Of a DNA stretch of 64,000 bases, positions 63,867 to 64,000 are shown in pieces; the stretch's first letter is position 1, and each line of letters begins with the position of its first letter. Source of the DNA: Acinetobacter lactucae (GTDB taxonomy: Bacteria > Pseudomonadota > Gammaproteobacteria > Pseudomonadales > Moraxellaceae); NCBI RefSeq assembly GCF_001605885.1, contig NZ_LRPE01000034.1, positions 124,001 to 188,000 of the forward strand, in the 5' to 3' direction. Below the pieces are notes generated by a model, which saw only the letters and a list, made by a program, of their open reading frames with translations, was not told the origin of the DNA and searched no databases. Both the position numbers and the translations under genes were made by a program.

Positions 63867-64000
63867 TTAGCCAATCGGAAATAAACGTTCAGGCACTACA
63901 TCTTTCATCACAATGGTTGAGATGAGCCGTTGCACACTTGGAATAGCGGATAATTTTTCATCGTACAAACGCTGAAAAGCCGGCAAATCTTTAGCCACCA
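63867..64000 (-). CDS. Lrp/AsnC-family regulator, C-terminal end (start outside window)
   Basis: Only the last 44 codons are visible, ending IVMKDVVPERLFPIG. The segment DLPAFQRLYDEKLSAIPSVQRL followed by STIVMKDVV (quoted in parts) matches the C-terminal RAM domain of Lrp/AsnC proteins, where a short helix precedes the last strand. Ligand and targets cannot be read. Confidence 0.75.
   Translation of the reverse strand, partial: VAKDLPAFQRLYDEKLSAIPSVQRLISTIVMKDVVPERLFPIG

Overview
The window looks like chromosome of an Acinetobacter, probably from the A. calcoaceticus-baumannii complex. The support is low GC, short intergenic gaps, many LysR regulators, and familiar gene sets: malonate decarboxylase, a family 2A encapsulin operon, CioAB, a TauABCD-like set and a paired NCS1 transporter and kinase. 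The genus is an inference from gene content; there is no rRNA or tRNA to anchor it. I saw no IS element, phage, CRISPR array or RNA gene. Many coding starts below were moved inward from the longest open frame, using Shine-Dalgarno spacing and family length.

Layout. 1-1.8 kb: arsenic resistance, with arsR-arsC-acr3 on the minus strand (acr3 is cut by the window start) and a second, glutaredoxin-type arsC divergent. 1.9-5.8 kb: LysR regulator divergent from an isochorismatase-like hydrolase, a YtcJ-like amidohydrolase and a tiny XapX protein. 5.9-9.2 kb: FCD-type GntR regulator divergent from an NCS1 transporter plus hydantoin racemase pair, with two palindromic operator candidates between. 9.3-19.1 kb: organosulfur uptake and oxidation (tauD, tauC, tauB, tauA, porin, MFS transporter, FMN monooxygenase, SfnB/DszC-like flavoprotein). 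19.2-23.3 kb: an unknown gene, then cyanide-insensitive-type cytochrome bd oxidase with its small DUF2474 subunit. 23.4-34.2 kb: MocR regulator, LysR regulator, then the minus-strand malonate decarboxylase operon mdcABCDEGHLM with a second LysR just upstream. 34.4-45.6 kb: a run of small regulator/enzyme modules (SDR-cupin-MFS; GNAT-PaiB with divergent MocR; lrgAB with divergent LysR; two glutathione transferases; LysR/SDR pair). 45.9-50.4 kb: sulfur encapsulin operon (rhodanese, serine acetyltransferase, shell, cysteine desulfurase cargo). 50.4-52.9 kb: a LysE exporter and LysR pair bracketed by 147-bp inverted repeats. 53-56.9 kb: polar amino acid ABC transporter with two tandem binding lipoproteins. 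57.1-63.8 kb: GNAT, response regulator, a hybrid histidine kinase whose first 500 residues are an NCS1 transporter, and divergently a stand-alone paralogous NCS1 transporter. The window ends inside an Lrp/AsnC regulator.

Themes. Two separate clusters handle sulfur: one releases it from organosulfur compounds, the other makes cysteine-derived sulfur for storage in a protein shell. Most modules are regulator-plus-target pairs facing each other, so the divergent gaps hold operator candidates, several of which are visible as palindromes. The least conventional items are the transporter-kinase fusion with its paralogous partner, the inverted repeats around the LysE/LysR pair, an SDR lacking its catalytic lysine, and an mdc operon in the Pseudomonas-type order between two LysR genes.
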